Assembly (NCBI RefSeq): GCF_030683065.1
Contig: NZ_JAUXMX010000050.1
Span: 62,001-126,000 of the forward strand
Direction: 5' to 3'
DNA: 64,000 nt
Origin: Pseudomonas sp.
Lineage (GTDB): Bacteria > Pseudomonadota > Gammaproteobacteria > Pseudomonadales > Pseudomonadaceae
Shown: piece by piece, positions 36,233 through 44,670 of the stretch
Position numbering within the stretch: the stretch's first letter is position 1
Layout: each line of letters starts with the position of its first letter
Made by a program: the position numbers and the translations under genes
Notes under the pieces: model-generated
Told to the model about the DNA's origin: nothing
The model's database searches: none
The model's input: the letters and a program-made list of their open reading frames with translations, nothing else

Positions 36233-36691
36233 ATGATCAATGCCAAACTGCTGCAACTGGTGATCAACGCTTCGAACGACGGCATAGTGGTTGCCGAAAA
36301 AGAGGGCGATGACAACATCCTCATCTATGCCAACCCTGCCTTTGAAAGGCTGACCGGTTATGCCAGCGAAGATATTCTGTATCAGGATTGCCGCTTCCTG
36401 CAGGCCGGCGACCGTGATCAGCCAGGCCTGACCACTATTCGCGAAGCGGTAAAAAAACACCTACCCAGCCGGCAAATTATTCGCAACTACCGCAAGGACG
36501 GCAGTGCATTCTGGAACGAATTGTCGATCACGCCGGTGTTCAACGAAGGTGATCAGCTGACCTACTACATCGGCATCCAGAAAAATGTCACCGAACAAGT
36601 AGAAGCCCAGGAACGGGTCAAGGAATTGGAGGCCGAACTGGCGACGCTACGCGCGGAACTGGCGCAGCTGAAAACCCGACCACAGGCATAA
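36233..36691 (+). CDS. Short LOV blue-light photoreceptor protein
   Basis: A 152-residue protein made of one LOV/PAS core with a C-terminal coiled-coil helix (VEAQERVKELEAELATLRAE) and no effector domain. The photoactive Cys53 is in DCRFLQ, with NYRKDGSAFWNELSI and YIGIQKNV downstream. It closely resembles the Pseudomonas short LOV proteins PpSB1/PpSB2. Arg54 and Arg61, which contact the flavin phosphate, are present, but residue 66 is Leu rather than the Arg of slow-recovering PpSB1 (compared from memory). ATG 36233 is preceded by AGGA; the ORF extension to 36137 is noncoding. Output partner is unknown. Confidence 0.92.
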   Translation: MINAKLLQLVINASNDGIVVAEKEGDDNILIYANPAFERLTGYASEDILYQDCRFLQAGDRDQPGLTTIREAVKKHLPSRQIIRNYRKDGSAFWNELSITPVFNEGDQLTYYIGIQKNVTEQVEAQERVKELEAELATLRAELAQLKTRPQA

Positions 36692-36742
36692 ACCTATTTC
36701 ATTCCATGCTGTCTCAAAGGGGTCAACCCTTTCGGGCAGAGT

Positions 36743-37363
36743 ATGACCATGCATGACCAGCCACTACTCACGCAGGCTGAACTGGACTTTATTCAGCACC
36801 TGCATAAAAAGCCTGCGGCAAGTAAACGCAAGCCTGCGCCAGCGCCTAACCTACTGCTCGATGCTGGCGTGCAGCTCAAAGAACTGCTCGCCTACTGTGC
36901 AGCCAACGAGCAACTGACCATTGAGGCGCACATCGCCAATCAGCGGCTGACGTTTACAGCGCACTTGGTCGAAGACGCACAGCAGGTTCAACACCTCGAG
37001 CTCGGCACCCCGCAAATTTTCGAGGATGGCCCGGCCAATCGTGCCTGGCGCTTGCCGCTGAATCCGCCTGTTGCATTACGCCAGCGCAATGGCAAACCAA
37101 GTGAGCTGTGGGTACACGAGCTGTCACTCAACGGACTGCTGATCGAAGTCCGCAACAAACGTATCGCCCCTGAACACTTCAATTTGATCCTGCCACTCGC
37201 CGGCCAGAAGCCGATTGCCATTGAAGGCAGCCTGGTACGCAAAGCCTCCGGTGGCCTGCAGGCCTATCGACTCGATCCGCTCGACAACCGTGGCAGCGAG
37301 CGCTTGCAACAGTTCATTTTCCAGCAACACCGCGCACTTTACCCTCAAGACAGCCAGGGCTAG
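36743..37363 (+). CDS. PilZ-like domain protein
   Basis: A 206-residue cytoplasmic protein with a Lys/Pro-rich N-terminal tail and a PilZ-like barrel. The (D/N)xSxxG-type motif appears as ELSLNGLLIEV near residue 133, with FNLILPLAGQKPIAIEGSLVRK following. The upstream RxxxR c-di-GMP motif is weak (LRQRNGKP), so binding is uncertain. Start 36743 or ATG 36749. A GGDEF protein lies 2 kb downstream. Confidence 0.65.
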   Translation: MTMHDQPLLTQAELDFIQHLHKKPAASKRKPAPAPNLLLDAGVQLKELLAYCAANEQLTIEAHIANQRLTFTAHLVEDAQQVQHLELGTPQIFEDGPANRAWRLPLNPPVALRQRNGKPSELWVHELSLNGLLIEVRNKRIAPEHFNLILPLAGQKPIAIEGSLVRKASGGLQAYRLDPLDNRGSERLQQFIFQQHRALYPQDSQG

Positions 37364-37636
37364 CGGGCTCTTGATGCCCCAAGATGCCGGGCTGCTCTGC
37401 TCCGGCCTATTCCACCGTTATGGTGATGAAGAGCCTGACGCGCAACCCACCGCCTGCATGCCTTAGCCACGACAAACAGCGCTAGCTGCGGCCGGGCGTG
37501 CCTGAAAATACGCGCTATCGGACGAACGCAGGGCATCGATCACACCCAGGATTGGCCGAAGCGAGTAGAATGCGCGCCCGTTGCGCTGGGAGCGTGTTAC
37601 GGGCACACAAGGACACAGTCACCGAGGAGTTTTATC

Positions 37637-38257
37637 TTGCGCCGACTAATCACCCTGGCCACCTGCCTGCTGCTTGGCGCCTGCGCCGGTAACCCGCAGT
37701 CGACCGATGAACACGCCGTGCGCTCAGCGCAGGGGCCGATTGCCAAAAGCAATCTCGAAGCCATCCATAATGTCCAGGCGATCCCCCTGCCAATGAATCC
37801 CGGCCTGTCGCTGCCTGCCTGGCAGATCGGTGCCGAGCAACCGCGTGTGGACTTCGGCAGCTCGATCTCCAATTACCGCGTGTTCTCTCTGCACCTGAAA
37901 AAGGGCGAGCGCTATGCACTCAACGTCAATTCGCTATGCCATAACGCTTGCCTGGACTTCAACAAGTTCGCCCTGAAGCCGCGTGCGCTGCTGCTCGATG
38001 CTTACGGCACGGTGATCGCCAGCCAACCCTCACGCGCGAGTGCCGTGGTTGGCCAGATCAGCATGGGCTGGGATGGCGAAGCACCGGAAGATGGTACGTA
38101 CTACCTGCTGGTCGCCGCCGACAATGAAGACATCGGCAAAACCATCGTGATCGATAATATCTGGATCAACAACTCACCGCTGATGGCGGTAAAGGTCGAC
38201 ATGCTCAGTGCACCTTTCGGCCAGATCAACGCCTTTTCGACGCCTACGGACGAATAA
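37637..38257 (+). CDS. Putative lipoprotein, unknown function
   Basis: A 206-residue protein starting at TTG 37637, favoured by the strong GAGGAG site seven bases before it and by the signal (RRLITLATCLLLGAC; lipid Cys about 16) that begins at once. The mature part is beta-rich, with two cysteines in SLCHNACLDF and a stretch DGTYYLLVAADNEDIG like pre-peptidase domains. I do not recognise the family. Stands alone; the 270 bases upstream show no other gene. Confidence 0.75.
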   Translation: MRRLITLATCLLLGACAGNPQSTDEHAVRSAQGPIAKSNLEAIHNVQAIPLPMNPGLSLPAWQIGAEQPRVDFGSSISNYRVFSLHLKKGERYALNVNSLCHNACLDFNKFALKPRALLLDAYGTVIASQPSRASAVVGQISMGWDGEAPEDGTYYLLVAADNEDIGKTIVIDNIWINNSPLMAVKVDMLSAPFGQINAFSTPTDE

Positions 38258-38428
38258 AAGCAGCGACTGCCGGCTCGATGACCAGCAAAGCCAAGATCCA
38301 CCTCGCCGACACGGATTCACGCCTAACCGGCGGCTTATTGATCAGAAGCAATGCACGTTGCGCACAACACCTTAGCCTGTAGCGACCACCCCCAACGGGT
38401 CTACACCGTCGTAACGCGCGAGGTTCAT

Positions 38429-38755
38429 ATGAGTATCACGTCCGCCAGCATCTGCGAGGCCGCTGACCAACTGCAGGGCTTTGTCGGCTTCAATGCCAGA
38501 ACCGACCACTACATCGTGCGCTTCAGCGAGGACTCGTTCGGCCTGGATGTGCCAGAGGGCAGCATCACCCCGAGCTGCGAGTTCGTCTGGTGCACCGGCC
38601 CGGATCAACTGATGACCCTCAAGCGCGAGCGCATCCAATTGCTCCTCGATTTGCGCATCGACGAACGACTGAATATCGGCGAGCCCTTGCGGGTGTACAT
38701 GCACCGCCAGGATCTACCCGAGATCACTGCCGAGCGCCTGCTTCGCCACGCCTGA
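38429..38755 (+). CDS. Conserved hypothetical protein, 108 residues
   Basis: A small soluble protein starting at ATG 38429 with GCGAGG just upstream. It contains a probable beta-rich half (FNARTDHYIVRFSEDSFGLDVPEG) and a C-terminal helical half. No motif is recognised. The frame is open to 38351, but the ribosome binding site supports the shorter start. Confidence 0.65.
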   Translation: MSITSASICEAADQLQGFVGFNARTDHYIVRFSEDSFGLDVPEGSITPSCEFVWCTGPDQLMTLKRERIQLLLDLRIDERLNIGEPLRVYMHRQDLPEITAERLLRHA

Positions 38756-38878
38756 CGTCATGACGGCCACCCAATAGCGACAAACGGCCCAGGCCACGCG
38801 GCCTCACGGTACAACTGCCCAGCTATTGCTTAGCCATGAGCGTAGACTTCGAGCCAGGCAGGACAATGGGAGGTGACC

Positions 38879-38920
38879 ATGACTGAACGCTGCTCCGCAC
38901 ATCATTCAATCGCTATCTAG
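38879..38920 (+). CDS. 13-codon ORF with strong ribosome binding site
   Basis: ATG 38879 follows GGAGGTGACC, an ideal Shine-Dalgarno sequence, and encodes MTERCSAHHSIAI before TAG. It ends 15 bases before the 43-residue basic protein gene and could be a leader peptide. Too short to judge by composition. Confidence 0.3.
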   Translation: MTERCSAHHSIAI

Positions 38921-38935
38921 ACCCAGGTGAAGATC

Positions 38936-39067
38936 ATGAGCAAAGGCATGGACTCAAAGAAACAAACCAAAAAGAAACCGCTTCAAACTGCGCAAGAAAA
39001 GCGCATGACGAAAAAAGGCAAGCAGGCCGATAAAAACCTGCTCGGCAGTCACCCCACCAGCGCCTGA
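38936..39067 (+). CDS. Small lysine-rich protein, 43 residues
   Basis: A 43-residue, very basic protein beginning MSKGMDSKKQTKKK, preceded by AGGTGA at good distance. Proteins with this opening are common in Pseudomonas and annotated as hypothetical; the Lys content suggests nucleic-acid or ribosome contact, which is inference. The stop TGA touches an ATG of the following frame (TGATG at 39065-39069). Confidence 0.72.
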   Translation: MSKGMDSKKQTKKKPLQTAQEKRMTKKGKQADKNLLGSHPTSA

Positions 39068-39150
39068 TGAACTCGCCCAGCAGCCGGCCAATGCCCTGCT
39101 GCTGGGCCACCGGATCGCCCCCGCCATTCTCGACAAACGACTTACCCTGC

Positions 39151-39555
39151 ATGTCCGACCTGAACTGCCGTGCCTTGCCCGCCCCACTGCTACCGCTGGC
39201 GGATGCGTTTTATCGTGCGCATCACTCACCCATGCGCACGGACCGCCAGGCCCAGGTTTGGGTCACGCAACACACAACGATTGTCGCCGCCTTGTGCCTA
39301 CGACCAATCGCAGAAGGGTACTGGCTGAACAGCCTGTTCGTGGCCCCCACCTGGCGCGGCCAAGGTCTGGCGCGGCAATTGATCGAGCAAGCCCTGGCGC
39401 ATGCCAACAAGCCTGTCTGGCTATTCTGTCATCCCGAACTGCTCAGCTTTTATGCAAATCTGGGCTTTGCGCCCTGCGCCAGTCTCCCCGCAGCGCTCGC
39501 CGAGCGACTGGTACGCTATCAGCGCACAAAAGACCTGATTGCCTTGTATCGCTAA
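39151..39555 (+). CDS. GNAT-family acetyltransferase
   Basis: A 134-residue N-acetyltransferase. The acetyl-CoA loop is VAPTWRGQGLARQLIEQAL, with LFCHPELLSFYANLGF as the usual final strand-helix-Tyr region. Substrate unknown. I prefer ATG 39151 because GNAT similarity begins just after it; ATG 39067, coupled to the preceding small gene as TGATG, would add 28 low-complexity residues and remains possible. Confidence 0.8.
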   Translation: MSDLNCRALPAPLLPLADAFYRAHHSPMRTDRQAQVWVTQHTTIVAALCLRPIAEGYWLNSLFVAPTWRGQGLARQLIEQALAHANKPVWLFCHPELLSFYANLGFAPCASLPAALAERLVRYQRTKDLIALYR

Positions 39556-39690
39556 CAGGCCAATGCTGCTCGCCTCGGTAGCGCTATCCATCAGCTCGGC
39601 GTAAATGCTGGCACTTTGTTCATCTTCTGCCCTTGCCAGGGTCAAGCAAAGCTCTGCATTCTTACTCCATCAAAACGACAAGAGCCCTTC

Positions 39691-40734
39691 ATGGCCAGAC
39701 TCATTCGGCGAATGCTCAAGCGGCTACGCAACGACTTCCAGCTTTCCATCATTACCCTGATGAGCTTCTTCGGCATCATGGGCATCTCGCCCTATGCGGT
39801 GTACCGGCTGACCGAAGGTAATTATCTGGTCGCCGCCGCCGACACCACTATCGTATTTTCCACCATCTGCGCCGTGCTCTATGCCTGGCGCACCGGCGAC
39901 ACGGTCAAGCCCGGCATTTACCTGGCGATTATTTTCTCGCTAGGCTCGACGCTGATTGCCATCAACCTGGGGGTCAACGGACTGTTCTGGATCTACCCTC
40001 TGATCCTGTTCAATTTTTTCATGGTCTCCCCTGGGAAAGCCATGGTGGCCACCGTACTGGTGCTGTCGAGCCTGGTTGGCTATGCACTGGTAGTGCCGGG
40101 CACGGTATTCGAGAGCAGCTACCAGATGGTGTCGTTCCTGGTCACCGGCATGCTGGCCAGCATCCTGACCTTTATCTTCGCCCTGCGCACACGCCGCCAA
40201 CGCGACCAATTGCAAATCCTGGCGATCCTGGATCCATTGACCGGCGCGCGCAATCGCCGGGCAATGAATGAAGAACTTAAAATTGCCGTCTCCACCCATC
40301 GCCGGCACGGCAATAACTATGGAATCCTGGTGATGGACCTGGATCATTTCAAAAAGATCAACGACCGGTTTGGCCACCAGGCTGGCGACCAGGTGCTAGT
40401 AGACTTAGTCGAGCTGATCAAATGCTGCTCCCGCCAGGAAGATCGCCTGTTTCGCTTTGGCGGCGAAGAGTTTCTGCTGCTCTTGCCCGGCACCGACGAA
40501 GTCAGTCTGAAAGCCGCAGCGGCTAATCTGCAACAGCACATCGGTGCAGGCCTGAAAAGTCCTGGCGGCCCTGTGACGGCCTCGATCGGCGGCGCCATTC
40601 TGGGTAACGGCGAGGATTGGCAATCCTGGCTGGGGCGCGCCGACCGATGCCTGTATCAAGCTAAAAGCGCTGGGCGCAACTGCACCATCATCGATGACAT
40701 ACAACACCATCAAGAACGCCTGCCTACACCATAG
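39691..40734 (+). CDS. Membrane-bound diguanylate cyclase (GGDEF)
   Basis: A 347-residue protein with five or six N-terminal membrane helices (to about residue 170) and a C-terminal GGDEF domain with active site GGEEF and an RQED inhibitory (I-site RxxD) motif five residues before it. It should make c-di-GMP under product feedback. Start ATG 39691; the frame is open upstream to 39616. No EAL domain. Stands alone. Confidence 0.92.
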   Translation: MARLIRRMLKRLRNDFQLSIITLMSFFGIMGISPYAVYRLTEGNYLVAAADTTIVFSTICAVLYAWRTGDTVKPGIYLAIIFSLGSTLIAINLGVNGLFWIYPLILFNFFMVSPGKAMVATVLVLSSLVGYALVVPGTVFESSYQMVSFLVTGMLASILTFIFALRTRRQRDQLQILAILDPLTGARNRRAMNEELKIAVSTHRRHGNNYGILVMDLDHFKKINDRFGHQAGDQVLVDLVELIKCCSRQEDRLFRFGGEEFLLLLPGTDEVSLKAAAANLQQHIGAGLKSPGGPVTASIGGAILGNGEDWQSWLGRADRCLYQAKSAGRNCTIIDDIQHHQERLPTP

Positions 40735-40867
40735 CCAGGGCCCTGGCGGTGAACATAAGCGAAGCCGGCGTGGCACTTTCGCAATTAGACACACATAACC
40801 CGCCAGCAGCTGTAACAACTCTGCCGAGGGCAAGTCTATTGAACACATCACCGTACAGAGAACAGCC

Positions 40868-41374
40868 ATGAAACGTCGTTCATTCCTCCAGGGCCTGATC
40901 TTGCTGCCAAGCCTACCGCTACTCGCCAGCCATGCACCGCTCAGCCAGGCCGCAACTGTCGTGCCGCTGGACAAAGCACATGGCGCGTGGCGTGAACTGC
41001 TGTCGCCAGAAGCCTATGCGGTGCTATTCGAAGAGGACACCGAGCGGCCAGGCAGCAGCCCACTCAACCAGGAAAAGCGCGCCGGCACCTACCTCTGCGC
41101 CGCCTGCTACCTGCCGCTGTTCGCCAGCCAGGACAAATATGAAAGCGGTACCGGCTGGCCCAGCTTTACCCAACCGATTGCCGGCCATATGGGCACCAAG
41201 CGCGACTTCAAGTTGATATTCCCGCGCACCGAATACCACTGCGCCCGCTGCGGCGGGCATCAGGGCCATGTCTTCGATGACGGCCCGAAACCGCGCGGCG
41301 AACGCTGGTGCAACAACGGCGTGGCCTTGCGCTTTATCCCCCAAGGCCACGCTTTACCTGAGCTGCGGAGCTGA
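40868..41374 (+). CDS. msrB: Exported methionine-R-sulfoxide reductase MsrB
   Basis: A 168-residue MsrB with an N-terminal export signal (MKRRSFLQGLILLPSLPLL, Tat-like RRSFLQG). Zinc cysteines are 77, 80, 125 and 128 (CAAC, CARCGGHQGHVF), and the catalytic Cys148 is in RWCNNGVALRF, a variant of the usual CxNS. It should reduce methionine-R-sulfoxide in periplasmic proteins. The exported msrA follows after two bases, making a two-gene unit. Confidence 0.92.
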   Translation: MKRRSFLQGLILLPSLPLLASHAPLSQAATVVPLDKAHGAWRELLSPEAYAVLFEEDTERPGSSPLNQEKRAGTYLCAACYLPLFASQDKYESGTGWPSFTQPIAGHMGTKRDFKLIFPRTEYHCARCGGHQGHVFDDGPKPRGERWCNNGVALRFIPQGHALPELRS

Positions 41375-41376
41375 AC

Positions 41377-42039
41377 ATGACTGCTATCACCTCTACCTGG
41401 CGCAGCCACCTGCTGGCCAGCAGCATTGTTGCTCTGGGCGGCCTACTGGTGGCCTGTGAACCCACCGCCGCACAGGCGCCGCAGCAACAAGCCAGTGCGC
41501 CGACGGTGGAGAACCCTGGCGTGGCGATCTTGGCCGGCGGCTGCTTCTGGTGCACCGAATCGGACTTCGACAAGGTACCTGGTGTGATTGAAACCACCTC
41601 GGGCTATATCGGCGGGCATATCGACAACCCCACCTACGAGCAGGTCTCGGCCGGCAGCAGTGGGCATATCGAAGCGGTGCGCGTGCGCTTCGACCCGAGC
41701 AAGACCAGCTACGCCAAACTGCTGGAAGCCTTCTGGCCAACCATCGACCCGGTGACCGCCAACGCCCAGTTCTGCGACCGCGGCCCGCAGTACCGCAGCG
41801 CGATCTTCTATAGCAATGCAGAAGAGCAGCAACAGGCCGAAGCCTCCAAAGCCACTTTGGATAAATCCGGGCGTTTGCCGGCCCCGGTGGTCACGGAAAT
41901 CCTCGCCGCCAGCACCTTTTATCCGGCCGAGGACTATCACCAGGACTATTACCAACGTAATCCGCTGCGCTACAACTACTACCGCAACGGCTGTGGTCGC
42001 GACCAACGGCTGGAACAGCTGTGGGGCAAGAAGCAATAA
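41377..42039 (+). CDS. msrA: Lipoprotein methionine-S-sulfoxide reductase MsrA
   Basis: A 220-residue MsrA carrying a lipoprotein signal (lipobox LLVAC, Cys27), an Ala/Gln-rich linker and the catalytic motif GCFWC (Cys56 nucleophile, Cys59). SGYIGGH and EDYHQDYY are conserved family blocks. It complements the adjacent MsrB so that both sulfoxide stereoisomers can be repaired in the envelope. Reductant could come from the DsbD system, which is encoded elsewhere in this window. Confidence 0.93.
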   Translation: MTAITSTWRSHLLASSIVALGGLLVACEPTAAQAPQQQASAPTVENPGVAILAGGCFWCTESDFDKVPGVIETTSGYIGGHIDNPTYEQVSAGSSGHIEAVRVRFDPSKTSYAKLLEAFWPTIDPVTANAQFCDRGPQYRSAIFYSNAEEQQQAEASKATLDKSGRLPAPVVTEILAASTFYPAEDYHQDYYQRNPLRYNYYRNGCGRDQRLEQLWGKKQ

Positions 42040-42047
42040 AACACACC

Positions 42048-42075
42048 CATCAGCTGGCCCTCGCGCCAGCTGATG
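42048..42075 (+). terminator. Hairpin after msrA
   Basis: CATCAGCTGG (42048-42057) pairs perfectly with CCAGCTGATG (42066-42075) across eight bases, eight bases downstream of the msrA stop. The tail ACATTGTATT is only partly T-rich, so termination is likely but not certain. Confidence 0.6.
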
Positions 42076-42160
42076 ACATTGTATTCAGCCGCTGATATGA
42101 GGATGCGGCAATCGCCGTATCCGCTATGGTTGGGCCCATACATTGCCCAGTGAGCGCGCC

Positions 42161-42598
42161 ATGGCACCGTTGCAACCCCTGTTCAAACTCACCTCGCTGA
42201 TCGCCCTGGGCGGCTGGCTGATGCTGGTCTGCCTGCCGTTCTGGTCCTATACCGATGAGCTGGTGCTGGGCCTCAGCGTGGTACTGCTGGCCATCGTCTA
42301 CAGCTGGCTGCTGTTTGTCGCGATGCGCCAACGCCTCGAACCGGGTAGCGGCAGGCCCGGTTTCTTCAGCCTCGGCGGGGTGCTCTCACTGCTGCGCCAA
42401 CCCACGGCCGCGCTGGCGGCCTGGATACATATCCTGGCGTTCGACCTGATGGTCGGCCTGTATATCCGCCACGAAGGCGCCATCGCGGGCATCAGCCACT
42501 GGGCACTGCTGCCCTGCTACGTACTGACCCTGATGTTCGGCCCGTTGGGCTTGCTGGCGTTTCTGGCGCTGCGCTGGGGCATGCTGATGGCGGCCTGA
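42161..42598 (+). CDS. ABA4-like (DUF4281) membrane protein
   Basis: A 145-residue protein with four predicted membrane helices (about 9-28, 33-53, 85-108 and 115-137). FDLMVGLYIRHEG and MFGPLGLLAFLALR match the ABA4-like family, named after a plant neoxanthin-synthesis protein; bacterial function is not known. ATG 42161 is the natural start. It ends one base before the convergent gene. Confidence 0.8.
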   Translation: MAPLQPLFKLTSLIALGGWLMLVCLPFWSYTDELVLGLSVVLLAIVYSWLLFVAMRQRLEPGSGRPGFFSLGGVLSLLRQPTAALAAWIHILAFDLMVGLYIRHEGAIAGISHWALLPCYVLTLMFGPLGLLAFLALRWGMLMAA

Positions 42599-42599
42599 A

Positions 42600-42935
42600 C
42601 TAGCGGCTGCGCTCGATGTATTCAGTGCTCTGTCCCGGATACTGCTGCACCCGGTAGCCATTAGGGTACTCAATCGTTTGTTTGATCGTTCCGCGGCTTT
42701 CTATCGATTGACTGCCGTAGCGCTGCTCATGGCGCTGCAGGACGTCGGGTAGGCGCTGCCCGCCATACAGGTTATGGCTTTCGATGATCCGGGAGCTGCC
42801 GATGCTGCCGCTGGCACCAGGGCTGATGTAAGTCTTCGGCATAACCCGCAGCGTCTGCGGCGCCACCTGCTCGGCATACAGCGGAGTCACCAGCAGCACT
42901 CCCAGCAGACTGACCACATACCTGCACATCGTCAT
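42600..42935 (-). CDS. Small exported protein, unknown function
   Basis: A 111-residue protein with a signal peptide (cleavage about residue 21, LYA-EQV). The mature part has repeated arginine/tyrosine-rich, polar segments (YGGQRLPDVLQRHEQRYG, YPNGYRVQQYPG). No family is recognised. GAGG six bases upstream supports ATG 42935 over ATG 42929. Confidence 0.7.
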   Translation of the reverse strand: MTMCRYVVSLLGVLLVTPLYAEQVAPQTLRVMPKTYISPGASGSIGSSRIIESHNLYGGQRLPDVLQRHEQRYGSQSIESRGTIKQTIEYPNGYRVQQYPGQSTEYIERSR

Positions 42936-43178
42936 CACAACCTCTGCGCCGTCGGCGCGAAACGAACCTGAAGGTTTGCTGCGGCATTGATGTGAATGAC
43001 ACCGTGGTCGCACGCAGCTCTGCCGAGGGAGCTACGCCGGCAAGATATTGCTTAAGTCGCTCAGCACACCAGATGCAACGCGACTGCAGCGGTCACCCCA
43101 AGCATGGCAAGCCAACTGCAGAACAGATGGCTCACTGCGTGTGTCGTGCAGCAAGCCATAAACGCATAGCGCTGATGC

Positions 43179-44021
43179 TTAATTGCCGGGCAGTTCGATG
43201 CGGTCTTCGTGGATCACGATGCGGCCTTGTTTGTACAAGCCGCCGATGGCTTTCTTGAAGTTGCCCTTGCTGACCCGAAACAGCCCGGCAATTTCTTCAG
43301 GCGAACTTTTGTCATTCACCTTGAGTACGCCATCGTGCTCGCGCAACTTGGCCAGGATTTGCTCGCCCAGGCTGCTCGCCGCCTCCTGCCCAACCGCCTG
43401 CAGGCTCAGGCTGATCTTGCCGTCGGAGCGGACTTCCTTGATGAAGCCCTTCTCCTGCATGCCGCTGCGCAGGAACTTGAACATTTCGTTCTTATGGATC
43501 AGGCCCCAGTGCTTGCCGTTGATGATCGCCTTGAAGCCCATATCGGTGGACTCGACCACCAACAGGTCAACTTCCTGACCGGCCGTGTAAGTAGCCGGCA
43601 CGGTGTCCAGGTAACGATCCAGGCGCGCGGTGGCGGTGATACGCTTGCTGCGCTTGTCGACGAATACGTAGACCACGCAGTAGTCACCAACTTGCAGCGG
43701 GCGCTTTTCTTCCGAATGAGGCAATAGCAGATCTTTCGGCAACCCCCAATCGAGGAACAAACCGACGCGGTTGATATCCACCACTTTCAGGCTGGCAAAT
43801 TGACCGACATGGACTTTCGGTGTTTCCGTGGTGGCAATCAGCTTGTCATCACTGTCCAGGTAAATAAATACATTCAGCCAGTCCTCCACCTCACTTGGCG
43901 TGTCTTTGGGGATATAGCGCTTGGGCAGCAATATTTCGCCATCCGCGTCGCCATCCAGATACAGGCCAAAGTCGGTGTGTTTAACGACCTGCAAACTATT
44001 CATTCGTCCGATTACAGCCAT
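43179..44021 (-). CDS. S1-domain RNA-binding protein (CvfB/YitL family)
   Basis: A 280-residue protein with three S1-like barrels (about 5-65, 70-130 and 140-215) and a C-terminal winged helix (PEEIAGLFRVSKGNFKKAIGGLYKQGRI). This is the CvfB family, which in Staphylococcus affects virulence factor expression and binds RNA. MNSLQVVKHTDFGLYLD is the typical start; MAVIGR adds a short lead. Monocistronic. Confidence 0.9.
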   Translation of the reverse strand: MAVIGRMNSLQVVKHTDFGLYLDGDADGEILLPKRYIPKDTPSEVEDWLNVFIYLDSDDKLIATTETPKVHVGQFASLKVVDINRVGLFLDWGLPKDLLLPHSEEKRPLQVGDYCVVYVFVDKRSKRITATARLDRYLDTVPATYTAGQEVDLLVVESTDMGFKAIINGKHWGLIHKNEMFKFLRSGMQEKGFIKEVRSDGKISLSLQAVGQEAASSLGEQILAKLREHDGVLKVNDKSSPEEIAGLFRVSKGNFKKAIGGLYKQGRIVIHEDRIELPGN

Positions 44022-44344
44022 GGTGCCCTACCCTCGTTGCGAGCCGGACATTCTACCTGAGTTGCGGCCTGGATTCTCGGCGTCAACACGCGAACGCGCA
44101 GAGCCTCGCCAGAGCGCCCGAGTCGACCCGACCAGTGGAGGCCGCTCACCTCGAGAGCCGCTGAACCGCCAAAAGGACCAACGGAGCGCTGATAAAACAA
44201 TGACTTACTCAGCGGCGTAAGCAAAACTCGGACATTGCGCAAATCCCTGGCACACGCACAACATGAGTTATCTGCGTTATTTATAAAGCGCTTGTCAAGC
44301 CGTTCATGTACAATCCGCGACCAAATTAATTTTTAAATAGGTTA
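44022..44344. other. Divergent intergenic region, no gene seen
   Basis: No coding region is recognisable. The last 80 bases are AT-rich (TTATTTATAAAG, TGTACAAT, AATTAATTTTTAAA) and probably hold the promoter of the downstream small gene, but no well-spaced -35/-10 pair could be fixed. Confidence 0.5.
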
Positions 44345-44533
44345 ATGGCCGCCATGCGTGTTAAAGCATCAAACAGCAAGCCCAAACCAGCTCCAGCCGT
44401 CGAAACCAGCGCTTCTATCGATGCGCAGATCGCCGCCTTCTTGAACTCCGGCGGTGAGATCCAGCAGATCGCCAAAGGCGTCAGTGGCCAGATTTATGGC
44501 GCGTCCAAGCAGATCACCATCGGCAAAAAATAG
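44345..44533 (+). CDS. Conserved small protein, 62 residues
   Basis: A 62-residue basic protein: a Lys/Pro/Ala-rich N-terminus and a C-terminal block IAAFLNSGGEIQQIAKGVSGQIYGASKQITIG. Proteins with this block are conserved in Pseudomonas without a known role. Start 44345 or ATG 44354. The strongly AT-rich leader suggests robust expression. Confidence 0.72.
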   Translation: MAAMRVKASNSKPKPAPAVETSASIDAQIAAFLNSGGEIQQIAKGVSGQIYGASKQITIGKK

Positions 44534-44547
44534 CCGAACATCACCTT

Positions 44548-44586
44548 AGCCCTGCAGCGCTTTGCACCCAGACAAAGCGCTGGGCT
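44548..44586. terminator. Long hairpin between convergent genes
   Basis: CAGCGCTTTG (44555-44564) pairs with CAAAGCGCTG (44573-44582), extended by AGCCC/GGGCT. It lies after the 62-residue gene and upstream of the 3' end of the convergent sugar dehydrogenase gene. No T-run, so it may act on both strands or with Rho. Confidence 0.5.
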
Positions 44587-44670
44587 ACCGTTCCATCCCC
44601 GCACCCAGCGTCAACTCCCCGCCCCTGATCAACACTGCTCAAGGCCGCAGCACAGCTGCTCAGCCTCGAT

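Noticed and set aside
44292..44314. TTGTCA and TACAAT as a sigma-70 promoter for the 62-residue gene
   Set aside because: Only 11 bases separate the two boxes, too few for a normal promoter.
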